From contig CP108521.1 in NCBI GenBank assembly GCA_035999765.1, positions 3,100,001-3,164,000 on the forward strand: a stretch of 64,000 nt of DNA, written 5' to 3'. The notes under the pieces are model-generated. The model did not search any database, had not been told where the DNA came from, and was given only the letters and a program-made list of their open reading frames with translations. Below, one piece after another: positions 34,336-44,000 of this stretch (position 1 is the first letter of the stretch; every line of letters begins with the position of its first letter). A program made the position numbers and the translations under genes. Source of the DNA: Streptomyces sp. NBC_01231. Lineage in GTDB: Bacteria > Actinomycetota > Actinomycetes > Streptomycetales > Streptomycetaceae.

Positions 34336-36231
34336 ATGAAGCGGGATTCCCTTTTAACGCGCCGGGTCCGTCTGAGACGCGGCGCGACGGCGGTCGCCCT
34401 GGCGGCGCTGGGCGCGGGGGGCGGCTGGGCAGCGGTGCCGGTCGCGGCGGCCGACAGCGCGGTCGTCGGCAGCGCGTGCGTGCCGACGACGGGCTTCACG
34501 GGCTGCCGGCTGTACGACTTCACCGGCGACAAGGCCGACTTCCGGGTCCCGTCCGGCGTGACCGCGCTGGATGTGCGGGCGTGGGGGCAGGGCGGGGACG
34601 GCAGCGCCCTGGCGTTCGGCGGGGCGGGCGGCTACACCGCCGGGGCACTGAAGGTCACGCCCGGTGAGACGCTGTCCGTCGCGGTGGCCGGCCGCGGTTT
34701 CGGCGACGCGCGCGGCGGCGCCGCCGGGAGCGTCTCCGCCGGCGACGGCGGCAACAGCACCGCCATCCGCACGAGCGACGGTGAGGCGCTCGTCATCGCC
34801 GCCGGTGGTGGCGGTGCGGCACACGGCCGCGGCCCGGACCGCCAGGGCTACGCCGGTGCCGCCGGCGGTGAGAAGGGGCAGGACGCCTCCGAGTCGGCCT
34901 ACGGCGGCAAGGGCGCCGACACGGGCACCGCCGGCGCGGGCGGCGGCAACGGCGCCTCGGGTGGCAACACCTCCGCCGGCGGCCGCGGCGGCAACGGTGG
35001 GAAGGGCGGCGGTGGCGGCGGCGGTGCCGGCTACGCGGGCGGCGGCGGTGGCGCCGGAGCGCCCGACATCGCCGAGACCGGCAGCGGCGGTGGCGGCTCC
35101 AGCTACGCGGACCCGGGCCGGGTGAGCGGCGTACGGCTGCTGACCGGCGACCAGTGGAAGCCGGCCGCGAAGGACGACCCGTACTGGGCGCCCAACTCCG
35201 ACCCGGTGACCTCGGGGATCGGCGAGGGCGGCGTCACCAGCACCCCTGGTGGCAACGGCCGCGCGGTGATCCAGTGGAAGAGCGCCGTCGCGCCCGCGAC
35301 ACTGAGCCCCGTCTCCGCCCCGGAGCAGTCCGTCGAGCCGGGTTACGAGGTCCCGCCGACGACCGCGGTGGTCCGGGACAAGGACGGCAAGCCGGTCGAG
35401 GGCGTCTCGGTGAAGTTCACGATCGACGACCCCTTGAAGCGGGACCTGATCTTCGGCACGCGCGAGAACAGGACGTCCGTCGTGCTGGCGACCGACGCCC
35501 AGGGCCGCGTCCAGACGCCGACCATCTCCACCGGCAGCAGGAAGGGCGACTTCACCATCCACGCGACGACGCCGGGCGGCCTGTCGACGGACTTCGTCGT
35601 CCACGTGCGGAACCTGGCGAACGAGGTGAAGGTCCTCGAGGGCGACGAGCAGCAGGCCGAGCCCGGCCAGCCGTTCCCCGACGTGCTCCAGGCCGTGGTG
35701 ACCGACGAGGGCAAGCCGGCCGCCGGCGTGAAGGTGAACTTCCGCGTCGACGGCCACGGCACGGGGCTCCCCAAGTTCGAGGGCAAGTACGCGGGCACCC
35801 AGGAGACGGCCGACGACGAGGGCACGGCCAGCTCGCGGAAGCTGGTCGCCGATGACGAGCTCGGCACGTACACCGTCACCGCGTCCGTCGACGGCGGCGC
35901 GTCCGCGACCTTCACCGTCGAGGTCGTCGAGAAGGTCGAGACCGACCCGTCCGCGTCGCCCAGCGCCAGTCCCTCCCCCAGCCCGTCCGGCTCCGCCGAC
36001 GGCGTCACGGGCGGCACGGGAGACGACAACGGTTCCGGCGGCACCGGGACCGGCGGCACCGGGACCGGCGGCTCCGGCGACAACTCCTCGCCGCTCTCGG
36101 GCGCCCTGGCCGGCACCGGCGCGAGCGGCATCGGCCTGATGCTGGGCGTGGCGGCGGCCCTCGCCGCACTGGGTGTCGTGGCGGTCCGTTTCTCGCCGCG
36201 GCTGCGGGTGCGGTTGCAGAACCGCCGGTGA
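34336..36231 (+). CDS. Cell-wall-anchored glycine-rich protein with LAXTG sorting signal
   Basis: A 631-residue surface protein. N-terminal signal with basic start (MKRDSLLTRRVRLRRG) and cleavage near VAAADS. Residues about 60-320 are a glycine-rich domain (many GG, GGGGG runs) followed by NGRAVIQWK, a fold seen in glycine-rich adhesin-like proteins. Two Ig-like (Big_1-type) domains follow at about 330-430 and 432-545. A Ser/Pro and Gly/Thr-rich wall-spanning part leads to LAGTG (591-595), a hydrophobic helix and RLRVRLQNRR. LAXTG is the signal used by class E sortases in Streptomyces. ATG 34336 has GGAG upstream. No sortase gene is adjacent. Confidence 0.85.
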   Translation: MKRDSLLTRRVRLRRGATAVALAALGAGGGWAAVPVAAADSAVVGSACVPTTGFTGCRLYDFTGDKADFRVPSGVTALDVRAWGQGGDGSALAFGGAGGYTAGALKVTPGETLSVAVAGRGFGDARGGAAGSVSAGDGGNSTAIRTSDGEALVIAAGGGGAAHGRGPDRQGYAGAAGGEKGQDASESAYGGKGADTGTAGAGGGNGASGGNTSAGGRGGNGGKGGGGGGGAGYAGGGGGAGAPDIAETGSGGGGSSYADPGRVSGVRLLTGDQWKPAAKDDPYWAPNSDPVTSGIGEGGVTSTPGGNGRAVIQWKSAVAPATLSPVSAPEQSVEPGYEVPPTTAVVRDKDGKPVEGVSVKFTIDDPLKRDLIFGTRENRTSVVLATDAQGRVQTPTISTGSRKGDFTIHATTPGGLSTDFVVHVRNLANEVKVLEGDEQQAEPGQPFPDVLQAVVTDEGKPAAGVKVNFRVDGHGTGLPKFEGKYAGTQETADDEGTASSRKLVADDELGTYTVTASVDGGASATFTVEVVEKVETDPSASPSASPSPSPSGSADGVTGGTGDDNGSGGTGTGGTGTGGSGDNSSPLSGALAGTGASGIGLMLGVAAALAALGVVAVRFSPRLRVRLQNRR

Positions 36232-36280
36232 TCTCCTGAACCTCTGGTGATCTCCCGAGTCCCTGGTGATCTCCCGATCG
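36227..36280. repeat. 19-bp direct repeats at the end of the LAXTG gene
   Basis: GGTGATCTCCTGAACCTCT (36227), GGTGATCTCCCGAGTCCCT (36246) and a third partial unit from 36265. The first copy contains the stop codon. A GGTGATCACC palindrome follows at about 36280. Confidence 0.85.
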
Positions 36281-36316
36281 GGTGATCACCGACAGGGTGC
36301 GGATCTCCCGACCGGA

Positions 36317-36344
36317 GTGCGGGGCGTGTGACAGCGCCCCGCAC
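36317..36344. terminator. Bidirectional hairpin between LAXTG gene and PucR regulator
   Basis: Arms GTGCGGGGCG (36317-36326) and CGCCCCGCAC (36335-36344) with an 8-nt loop, between convergent genes. Confidence 0.75.
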
Positions 36345-36383
36345 CCCGGTCGTCTCATGTGCCGCCCCGGTACGCCGGTCGTC

Positions 36384-37649
36384 TCACGTCCCGCCCAGCC
36401 CTCTCGTCTCCCCCAGGATCCCCCGCAACCGCTGTGCCCGCAGCACCAGTTCGAGTTCGAAGCGCCGGTCCGGGTCGTCGATCTCGGGGCCCCACAGCTC
36501 GCGGATCTGTCGGAGCCGGTAGCGGACCGTCTGCGGATGGACCCCCAGCCGGGCCGCCACCTCGGGCGCCCCGCCCCGCGTCTCCAGCCACGCCAGCAAG
36601 GTCTCCGCGAGCCGCCGTCCGTGGGTGGGACCGCAGTGGGTGAGGGGGGCGAGGCAGCGCAGGGCGAGGTCGTCGAGGAGCTCCTCGGGCTGGAGCAGGA
36701 CCAGCGCCTCCGTGTGCTCGGTGCAGTACAGGACCTCGCCCGCCGGAAGCAGCCGCCGTTCCATCAGCCGTACGGCCGCCTCGGCCCAGCGCAGTGACTT
36801 CGCCGCGTCGGCGAGGGGGACCGGGGGGCCGATCGCTCCCGCCCATCCCGTCAGCGCCCGGTGCAGCAACTCGGGGCGGCCGCCCGCGTCCGGCTCGGGC
36901 ACGACCATGCGCGGCTGCTCGTAGTCCATGTCCAGCAGCACCCCCTGCCCCACCCCCTGCCCCACGGCGGGCGCGACCGCTTCCCGCGCCGGCCGCAGCA
37001 GCACGCCGACGGCGACCTTCTCCGGCAGTGGCCAGCCGATCCGGGCGGCCCGCTCGGTGAGGGCGTCGGCCGGGTCGCCCCGGTGGTGCTCGGCGAGCAG
37101 CAGCTCCATCAGGCGGCGCTGCAGACGTAATCGCTCCCCCGCCTGGCGGGCCGCCGCCTCCGCGTAGCCCCGTACGGACTGGTCGACCAGTTTGTCCAGG
37201 TACTCGTAGCCCGCGTCGACCAGTTCGTACATCGCCGGCGGCGGGATCTCGACGCGCTGGCCGATGTCGGCGAAACAGCGCCAGGCCAGCCGTACGCCCA
37301 TGCGGTAGATCGCCTGGAGGGAGTCCAGGCTGCGGCCGTCGAGTCCCTCGCCCCGGCCGAACTCCTGGAAGACGCCGGGCGGCACGGTCGGACGGCCCGC
37401 CGAGTAGTCGGCGTTCTCGAGGTGCTGGACGAAGACCTCGATGGCGCGGCGGATGCCGACCAGTGCCATCGGCTCGCCCGACTCGTCGAGGACGACGGGC
37501 AGATGGGGGTACTCGCGGCGGATCTCGCGCAGGATCTCCTCGGCGAGTGCGGGCGTCTCGGCCAACGCGATCGCCGCGAACTGGCGCACCTGGTGCCGGG
37601 GGACGTCGTGCCAGGCCGAGCGGGTGATGGTTGCCGGGCGGGCCGTCAC
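36384..37649 (-). CDS. PucR/CdaR-type transcriptional regulator
   Basis: A 421-residue regulator. The first 170 residues are helical and resemble the RsbRD-like N-terminal sensor of this Streptomyces subgroup (FGRGEGLDGRSLDSLQAIYRMGVRLAWRCF). A middle GGDEF-like/CdaR region follows, then the PucR helix-turn-helix at the C-terminus: TLLAWLETRGGAPEVAARLGVHPQTVRYRLRQIRELWG (about 350-390). GTG 37649 is preceded by GGGAG. It lies three bases after the stop of the DUF2613 gene on the same strand, so they are probably co-transcribed. Its targets are not evident; it is divergent from the surface-glycan operon beginning at 37981. Confidence 0.9.
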   Translation of the reverse strand: MTARPATITRSAWHDVPRHQVRQFAAIALAETPALAEEILREIRREYPHLPVVLDESGEPMALVGIRRAIEVFVQHLENADYSAGRPTVPPGVFQEFGRGEGLDGRSLDSLQAIYRMGVRLAWRCFADIGQRVEIPPPAMYELVDAGYEYLDKLVDQSVRGYAEAAARQAGERLRLQRRLMELLLAEHHRGDPADALTERAARIGWPLPEKVAVGVLLRPAREAVAPAVGQGVGQGVLLDMDYEQPRMVVPEPDAGGRPELLHRALTGWAGAIGPPVPLADAAKSLRWAEAAVRLMERRLLPAGEVLYCTEHTEALVLLQPEELLDDLALRCLAPLTHCGPTHGRRLAETLLAWLETRGGAPEVAARLGVHPQTVRYRLRQIRELWGPEIDDPDRRFELELVLRAQRLRGILGETRGLGGT

Positions 37650-37652
37650 CGG

Positions 37653-37805
37653 TCAACTCCCTTGGTCTGTCTGCTCGTAGGTGACCAAGGGGGTGTTCGG
37701 CTGGTCGGGTGTCGCTTCGAGCAGCGCGACGACGCCGAGTGCCGCGCCCACGGCGAGGGCGGCGCCGAGCGCCATGGCCAGTGCGGCGGTGAGGAGTGTG
37801 GACAT
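37653..37805 (-). CDS. Small DUF2613-like membrane protein
   Basis: A 50-residue protein: MSTLLTAALAMALGAALAVG, continuing hydrophobic to residue 30, then a short polar tail (EATPDQPNTPLVTYEQTDQGS). One transmembrane helix plus a short extracytoplasmic end matches DUF2613-type actinobacterial microproteins. ATG 37805 has GAGG upstream, somewhat far (12 bases). It is directly followed by the PucR regulator gene (gap 3 bases) and is divergent from the DUF3068 gene at 37981. Function unknown. Confidence 0.72.
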   Translation of the reverse strand: MSTLLTAALAMALGAALAVGAALGVVALLEATPDQPNTPLVTYEQTDQGS

Positions 37806-37980
37806 CGCAGGGTCAGCCTCTCTGTCCGGTTCGATCCGGAGGTCGGTGCCCACCCGGCGTCCCACCCTGCCTGTCGGCCCCAGTGTCGACAGGACATTGA
37901 CACTCCGTCAAGGGGCGCCTACGGTCCTCGGCCCATAGAGCGGCCCGAACTCCGTCTTCTGACCACCCTGGAGTGCCCGG

Positions 37981-38970
37981 ATGCGCCGTACCGTGTCACC
38001 TCTTTGTCTGATTCTGCTGGGCCTCGGCACGTTTCTGCTGGTCCTGGCACCTCTGCTCGCCTGGTACGTCCAGCCACGAGCAGCCGTGAACCCCCTCGAC
38101 ATCGACACCACCGCCGTCTACGAGGGCACCGGCAGCGTCTTCGACACCGAGAAGCTGAAGACCGTGCCCGACCAGCGGATCACCGTCACGCAGCGGGTGC
38201 GGGGCAATGTGGCCGAGAGTGAACGCAGCGGCCGGGCCGCCGTGTGGGACGTGACGACCACGGTCGACACCGACAAGTCGCTGCCGGCCGCCGATCCGCA
38301 CGACGCCCTGGAGTTCGTCCCGCACCGCTGGGTGATGGACCGCAGGACCACGAAGCCGGTGCACTGCTGCCGGGAGAAGCCGTACATCGAGGGCGAGGCC
38401 TATCTGAAGTTCCCCTTCGACGTGCGCAAACGCTCCTACCAGTGGTGGGACAACTCCCTGGGATCCACGGTCACCTTGCGCTACCGGGGTACCGAGAAGG
38501 TCCAGGGGTACACGGGTTACCGGTTCACCGGCACGGTCCCGCCGTCGAAGGTGGGCACCAGGCTGGTGCCGGGCAGCATCGTCGACCAGGCCGGCCGGCC
38601 GCAGGTGCTGGCCGAGGAGTGGTACTCCAACCATGGCGTCGAGCTGGTCGTCGACCAGGCCACCGGCCGGGTGATCTACGCACAGGTGGGCCCGAAGCGC
38701 ACGCTGCGGGCACCCGGCGCCAAGAAGGACGCGGTGGTGCTGCTGGACAGCCGGAAGATCGCCTTCACCACCGGCACCCAGAAGGAGGCGGTGCGGCAGG
38801 CCAGTCGGGACAGCGGTCAACTGCGCACGGTGGGCGAGACGTTGCCGATCGGTGCGGCTGTGGCCGGATTCGTCCTGACGGTCGCGGGGGGCGTTTTGGT
38901 GGTACGAGGACGTAAGCGCCCCGATTCACAGGAAACACCCGATCCATCCCGAGTTCCGCTCACGATGTGA
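37981..38970 (+). CDS. DUF3068 (PorA-family-like) membrane-anchored protein
   Basis: A 329-residue protein with an N-terminal helix (LILLGLGTFLLVLAPLLAWYV) and a C-terminal helix (IGAAVAGFVLTVAGGVLVV), so a large extracytoplasmic domain of about 250 residues is held at both ends. Marks of DUF3068: NPLDIDTTAVYEGTGSVFD, DALEFVPHRWVMDRRT, YLKFPFDVRKRSYQWWD and AEEWYSNHGVELVVDQATGRVIYAQ. Adjacent cysteines (HCCRE) are unusual. Members are found beside DUF3367/AftD-like genes in actinobacteria, as here. ATG 37981 has GGAG upstream. Probably the first gene of the surface-glycan locus. Confidence 0.88.
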   Translation: MRRTVSPLCLILLGLGTFLLVLAPLLAWYVQPRAAVNPLDIDTTAVYEGTGSVFDTEKLKTVPDQRITVTQRVRGNVAESERSGRAAVWDVTTTVDTDKSLPAADPHDALEFVPHRWVMDRRTTKPVHCCREKPYIEGEAYLKFPFDVRKRSYQWWDNSLGSTVTLRYRGTEKVQGYTGYRFTGTVPPSKVGTRLVPGSIVDQAGRPQVLAEEWYSNHGVELVVDQATGRVIYAQVGPKRTLRAPGAKKDAVVLLDSRKIAFTTGTQKEAVRQASRDSGQLRTVGETLPIGAAVAGFVLTVAGGVLVVRGRKRPDSQETPDPSRVPLTM

Positions 38971-39163
38971 TGTGACGTCAGCTCCAACAAAGCCGGAAAT
39001 TGTCACCTCCGTGAGTAGCCGTGGCGAACGGCTGGGCGAAAACTGTCCACCCACCCGAGCACAGACCGTCCACACCCGTCTCGCAGAAAACCATGAAGCC
39101 CCCCACAGGAACACCTCTTCATCCCCCACGCAGTTCCGCACCCTTAGACGAGTTGGAGCGCTC

Positions 39164-40318
39164 ATGCCCCAGCACGTGCCGTCTTCGGTGCGCGCCGCCT
39201 CCCCCAGGGCGTCGCAGCACCCCTCGGCGCTCCCCCCACCTCCGCGCCGCATCGTTTTCCTCGCCCATCGAGATCTGGACAACCCTGCCGCCGGCGGCTC
39301 CGAGCTGCTGGTCGACCGGCTCGCCGACGGACTGACCCGGCTCGGCCACCAGGTGACCCTGCTGTGCGGCGGGCCGGCCTCGTACCGCGACTACCGGGTC
39401 GTGTCGGCGGGCGGCGAGTTCGGCCACTATCTGCGCGCCCGTTCCGCCTTCACCCGTCAGGTCGGCGACTGCGACCTGCTGGTCGAGGTCTGCAACGGGA
39501 TGCCCTATCTCGCGCCCCTCTGGCACCGCGGCCCCACCCTGCGCCTGGTCAACCACGTCCACACCGACCTGTGGACGATGCGGTTCGGCGGCCCGCTGGC
39601 CCCGGCCGCCCGGATCGGCCGAAGACTCGAACACTGGGCGCTGGCCGGTGCCGCCCGGCACCGGGGCCTGCTGGTCGCCGTCTCCCCCTCCACGGCCCAC
39701 GCGCTGCGCGGGATCGGCGTCGACCGCGACCGCATCCGGGTCGTGCACAACGGGGTCGAGGAGCCGGGCCCGCGTGCCGAGCGCTCCCCCGAGCCGCTGT
39801 TCGTCGCGGTGGGCCGGCTCGTCGAGTACAAGCGGATCGATCTGCTGCTGAGACTGTGGGAGCGGGTGCGGCCGGTCACCGGCGGTCGGCTGCTGATCGT
39901 CGGCGACGGACCCGAGCGGCAGCACCTGGAGCAACTCGCCGGTCCCGGCGTGGAGTTCACCGGCCATGTCTCCGAGGCGGAGAAGCACCGCCTGCTGTGC
40001 GCGGCCTGGCTGCTGCTGCACCCCTCCGCGGTGGAGGGGTGGGGCCTGGTGGTCACCGAGGCGGCGGTGCGGCAGACTCCGTCGATCGCCTTCGACGTGC
40101 CCGGCCTGCGCGACTCGGTGGTGGACGGCGAGACGGGCGTCCTCGCCCACGGTGAGTCCTCCTTCGCCGCTGCCTGGTGCGCGTTGACGCTGTCGGGACA
40201 CCGGCGGGAGCTGATGGGCAGGGCGGCTCGTGACCGGGCGGGGCGCTATCGCTGGGATCGGACGGTGAGACAGTTCCGGGCGGTGGCGGGTGAGACGGTC
40301 CGGAGCTGGCCGCCGTGA
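39164..40318 (+). CDS. Glycosyltransferase family 4-type (GT-B)
   Basis: A 384-residue cytoplasmic GT-B glycosyltransferase. N-half: IVFLAHRDLDNPAAGGSELLVDRLADGLTRLGH with the usual GG-SE donor loop. C-half: VVHNGVEEPG, FVAVGRLVEYKRIDLLL, LLIVGDGPERQHLEQLA, FTGHVSEAEKHRLL and the EX7E-like motif HPSAVEGWGLVVTEAAVRQTPSIAFDVPGLRD. ATG 39164 has GGAG upstream; the open frame extends further left without support. Its end overlaps the methyltransferase start (GTGA). It starts a run of genes whose starts overlap or nearly touch, and it probably adds a sugar to a lipid- or nucleotide-linked acceptor. Confidence 0.92.
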   Translation: MPQHVPSSVRAASPRASQHPSALPPPPRRIVFLAHRDLDNPAAGGSELLVDRLADGLTRLGHQVTLLCGGPASYRDYRVVSAGGEFGHYLRARSAFTRQVGDCDLLVEVCNGMPYLAPLWHRGPTLRLVNHVHTDLWTMRFGGPLAPAARIGRRLEHWALAGAARHRGLLVAVSPSTAHALRGIGVDRDRIRVVHNGVEEPGPRAERSPEPLFVAVGRLVEYKRIDLLLRLWERVRPVTGGRLLIVGDGPERQHLEQLAGPGVEFTGHVSEAEKHRLLCAAWLLLHPSAVEGWGLVVTEAAVRQTPSIAFDVPGLRDSVVDGETGVLAHGESSFAAAWCALTLSGHRRELMGRAARDRAGRYRWDRTVRQFRAVAGETVRSWPP

Positions 40319-41097
40319 CCGGCATCGAGGACACGTCGGCACGGCGCGGCAGGGATCCCTCGGCGCCACGCCTCAAGGATCCCTCGATACGCCGTTCCCT
40401 CGCCCTCTTCCGGGCCTTCCTGCGTGAGCAGGACGACCCCGATGCCTGCTACTCGTTGCTCGCCCGGGACGCCGCCGACCAGGTGGAGGCCTACGGCGGG
40501 CCGCTGGCCGGCCGTACGGTCGTGGACGTCGGGGGCGGCAGCGGCCACTTCACCGAGGAGTTCCGCAGCCGCGGGGCCCACGCCCACCTCTTCGAACCGG
40601 ACGCCCGGGAGCTGGGTGAGAAGCCGCCCGACCAGACGGTGATCGCCGACGGGTATCTGCTGCCGCTGTACGACGGGGTCGCGGACGTCACCTTCTCGTC
40701 CAACGTGCTGGAGCACGTGGCCGATCCGCAGACCTTCCTCAGCGAGCTGATCCGGGTGACCCGGCCGAACGGGCTGATCTACGTGTCGTTCACCAACTGG
40801 CTGTCCCCGTGGGGCGGTCACGAGTGGGCGCCCTGGCACTACCTGGGTGCCGAGCGGGCCCGCGCCCGCTACCGGCGCCGTACCGGAAAGGCCGCCAAGC
40901 ACACCCTCGGCGAGAACCTGTTCGCCGTGCACATCGGCCCGACCCTGCGGCAGGTGCGCGCCCGCGACGACGTCCAGGTCGTCTCGGCGCGCTCCCGCTA
41001 CTGGCCGTTCCTCGCGGAGACCGTCGTGAAAGCCCCCGGGATCCGTGAGGTGGCCACCTGGAACCTCCTCCTCATCCTCCGGCGGTGTCCACCATGA
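40315..41097 (+). CDS. Class I SAM-dependent methyltransferase
   Basis: A 260-residue methyltransferase. Motif I is TVVDVGGGSGHFTEEF (about residues 64-79), the acidic end of strand 2 is AHLFEPDA, and motif post-I/II is YDGVADVTFSSNVLEHVADPQTFLSELIRVTRPNGLIYV. These are marks of the Methyltransf_11 group; a sugar or lipid-sugar acceptor is likely from context. It starts GTG inside the stop of the glycosyltransferase gene and ends inside the start of the AftD-like gene (ATGA), so translation is coupled on both sides. Confidence 0.9.
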   Translation: MTGIEDTSARRGRDPSAPRLKDPSIRRSLALFRAFLREQDDPDACYSLLARDAADQVEAYGGPLAGRTVVDVGGGSGHFTEEFRSRGAHAHLFEPDARELGEKPPDQTVIADGYLLPLYDGVADVTFSSNVLEHVADPQTFLSELIRVTRPNGLIYVSFTNWLSPWGGHEWAPWHYLGAERARARYRRRTGKAAKHTLGENLFAVHIGPTLRQVRARDDVQVVSARSRYWPFLAETVVKAPGIREVATWNLLLILRRCPP

Positions 41098-44000
41098 CGA
41101 CGTCCACGGTCCAGGCCCCTCCTCCGGCGGCCGTCCCGAGCACCGCGATCATGTCGGGCCCGCCGGAAGGCCCGCGGTCACGGCGCTGGCTGCTGGGGTT
41201 CTGGGCCGTGGTGTTCGTGCTGTTCCTGGCGGTCCAGCCGGGCCGGCAGACCTTCGACACCAAGCTCGGCGTCACCACCGACCCGGGCCGGTTCCTCTCC
41301 GACCTGGGCCAGTTGTGGCACGACCAGGGCTCGTTCGGCGGGATCCAGGACCAGTACGTCGGCTACGTCTGGCCGATGCTGCCGTTCTACTGGCTGGGCC
41401 ACGCCGTGCAGTTGCCGGTGTGGCTGGTGGAACGGGTGTGGCTGTCGCTGATCGTGTCGGTCGCGTTCTGGGGCGCGCTGCGGCTGGCCGAGCGGCTGCG
41501 CGTGGGCACCGGGGCGTCCCGACTGCTCGCGGCCCTCGCCTACGCGCTGTGGCCGATGTTCACGATCGTCATCGGCTCCACCTCGGCCGCCGCGCTGCCC
41601 GGCGTGTTCCTGCCCTGGGTGCTGCTGCCGCTGGCCGACGAGCGTCACAGTGCCCGGGTCGCGGCCCTGCGGTCGGCGCTGCTCGTCCCCTTCATGGGCG
41701 GCGTCAACGCGTCCTCGACCCTGGCGGCCCTGCTCCCGGCCGGTCTCTACCTGCTGTCCCGCCCGCCCGGACCCAGACAGCGCAAGCTGATCGCCTGGTG
41801 GGTGCCGGGCGTGATCCTGGCGACGGCCTGGTGGTGGATCCCGCTGCTGCTGCTCGGCTTCTACGGCGAGAACTTCCTGCCGTACGTCGAGAGCGCCCGG
41901 ACCACCACCGAGACCATGTCGGCGACGGAGGCGTTGCGCGGCGGCGGGAACTGGGTCGCCTATCTGCACCTGGTGGAGGCCTGGTTGCCGGCGGGCTGGA
42001 CGGTCGCCTCCTCGGTGATCGTGATCCTCTGTTCGGCGTGCGCGGCCGGGCTGGGCCTCGCGGGACTGGCCCGGCGGGACATGCCGGAGCGGCGCTGGCT
42101 GGTGCTGACCGTGCTGACGGCCGCACTGGTGCTGCTCGCCGGGCACGGCGGCGCGTTCGGCGCGCCCTTCCACGGGGCGGTGCAGGACTGGCTGAACGGC
42201 GCCCTGGCCCCCTTCCGCAACATCTACAAGTTCCAGGTGGGTCTCGCCCTGGCGCTGGTGCTGGGCCTGGCCCATGTGGTGGGCGTGGCGGCCGAGTCGC
42301 GCGGTGCCCGTCGGATCCGGGGCCGCCGGTTCGCGCCCCTGGTCGCGGCGGTCCTGGTCCTGCCCGGCCTCATGTGGCCGTATCTCAACGGCGCGATCCT
42401 GAACCCGGGTTCCTTCCAGCAGCTCCCCACGTACTGGAAGGCCACGGCCGACTGGCTGGAGAAGTACTCCCCCGACTCGCGCGCCCTGGTCGTCCCGGCG
42501 ACCGCGCACGGCATCTACTCCTGGGGCTCCCCCATCGACCAGCCCCTCGACGTGCTCGCCGACTCCCGCTGGGCGCAGCGCGACTACGTCCCCTTCGGCA
42601 CCCCCGGCAACCGGCGCGCCATGGACGCGGTGGAGGAGTCCCTGCTGACCGGGGGTGAAGTCCCGGGTCTGGCCGACTACTTGAGCCGGGCGGGCGTCTA
42701 CTACGTCGTGGTGCGCAACGACCTCGACCCGGACCAGATCGGCAACGTGCCGACGTCGACGGTGAAGCGGACCCTGGAACAGTCCGGCTATGAGCGGGTG
42801 ACGGGCCTCGGCCCGCTCATGACCGGCGGCCGGATCGCCCCCGACACCCCGCTCCAGGTGGAGGGCCTGTACCCGAGGCAGCGGGCGGTGGAGATCTACC
42901 GTCCGGCGAGCGAGAGCGTGCCGCGTCCCGGGCAGGCCGGGCTGACCCCGGTCGCCGACACGGCGGTGGTCTCCGGCGGCCCCGAGGCGCTGCTGCCGCC
43001 GGCCTCCGAGCTGCGCGGCCGGGCGAGCGTCCTGACCGGCGACAACCACCCGGGGCTGGGCACCCCGCCGCTCCAGGTGGTCGGGGACGGGCTGCGCCGC
43101 GCGGACACCCGCTTCGGACTGATCAACGCCAACACGTCGTACACGTACACCCGCGACGAACGCAACGCGTCCGGTGCCGCCCAGGACGCCGGCGAGAAAC
43201 CGCACCAGATCCTGCCCACCACGGGCCTGGACCACCAGACGGTCGCCGAGCTGCGCGGCGCCCGCGCGGTCACCGCGTCCTCGTACGGCAGCTGGCTGTT
43301 CCACCTGCCGCAGTTCGACCCGGTGAACGCCTTCGACGGCAACCCGGACACGGCGTGGGCGGAGGGCGTGGCGGGCTCGCCGAACGGGCAGTGGCTGCGG
43401 ATCGCCCTCCCCGACGACGCGTACGACATGCCGTCGTCCTTCAAGGTCACGCCGTTGCCGCAGGAGAGCGTGCGGTCGGCGGCGACCCGGGTGCGGGTGG
43501 AGACGGAGAGGGGGTCGCGCAGCAGCTTCCTGCGGCCGGACGGATCGACGCAGAGCGTCAAGGCGCCCCCGGGCGAGACGAGTTGGATGAAGCTGACGAT
43601 CACCGACTCGGTGGCCCGGCGGGCCGGGCTCGCGGGTGCGGGCTTCTCGGAGATCGACCTGCCGGACGTCCAGGTGACCCGTCTGCTCCGGCTGCCCACG
43701 GACGCCGCGCGCACGGACGCCTCCGCCCAGGTCGTCTCCCTGCACCGCACCGCCGACCCGGCCGGGTTCTCCCCGACGGGCACGGAGGCGGGCCTGCACC
43801 GCACCTTCTCGACGGCCACGGCGGGGACGTACGAGGTGCGGGCGAACGCGGTCCCGGTGGCCGGCGAGGAACTCGACAAGCTGCTCTACGAGATCGCGCC
43901 CGACCAGCGCGACCGCATCACGGCGACCGCCGACTCCACGGCGACGCTGGGCGCGGGTCTGTCGGCCCGCAACCTGACCGACGGCGACCTGACCACGGCG

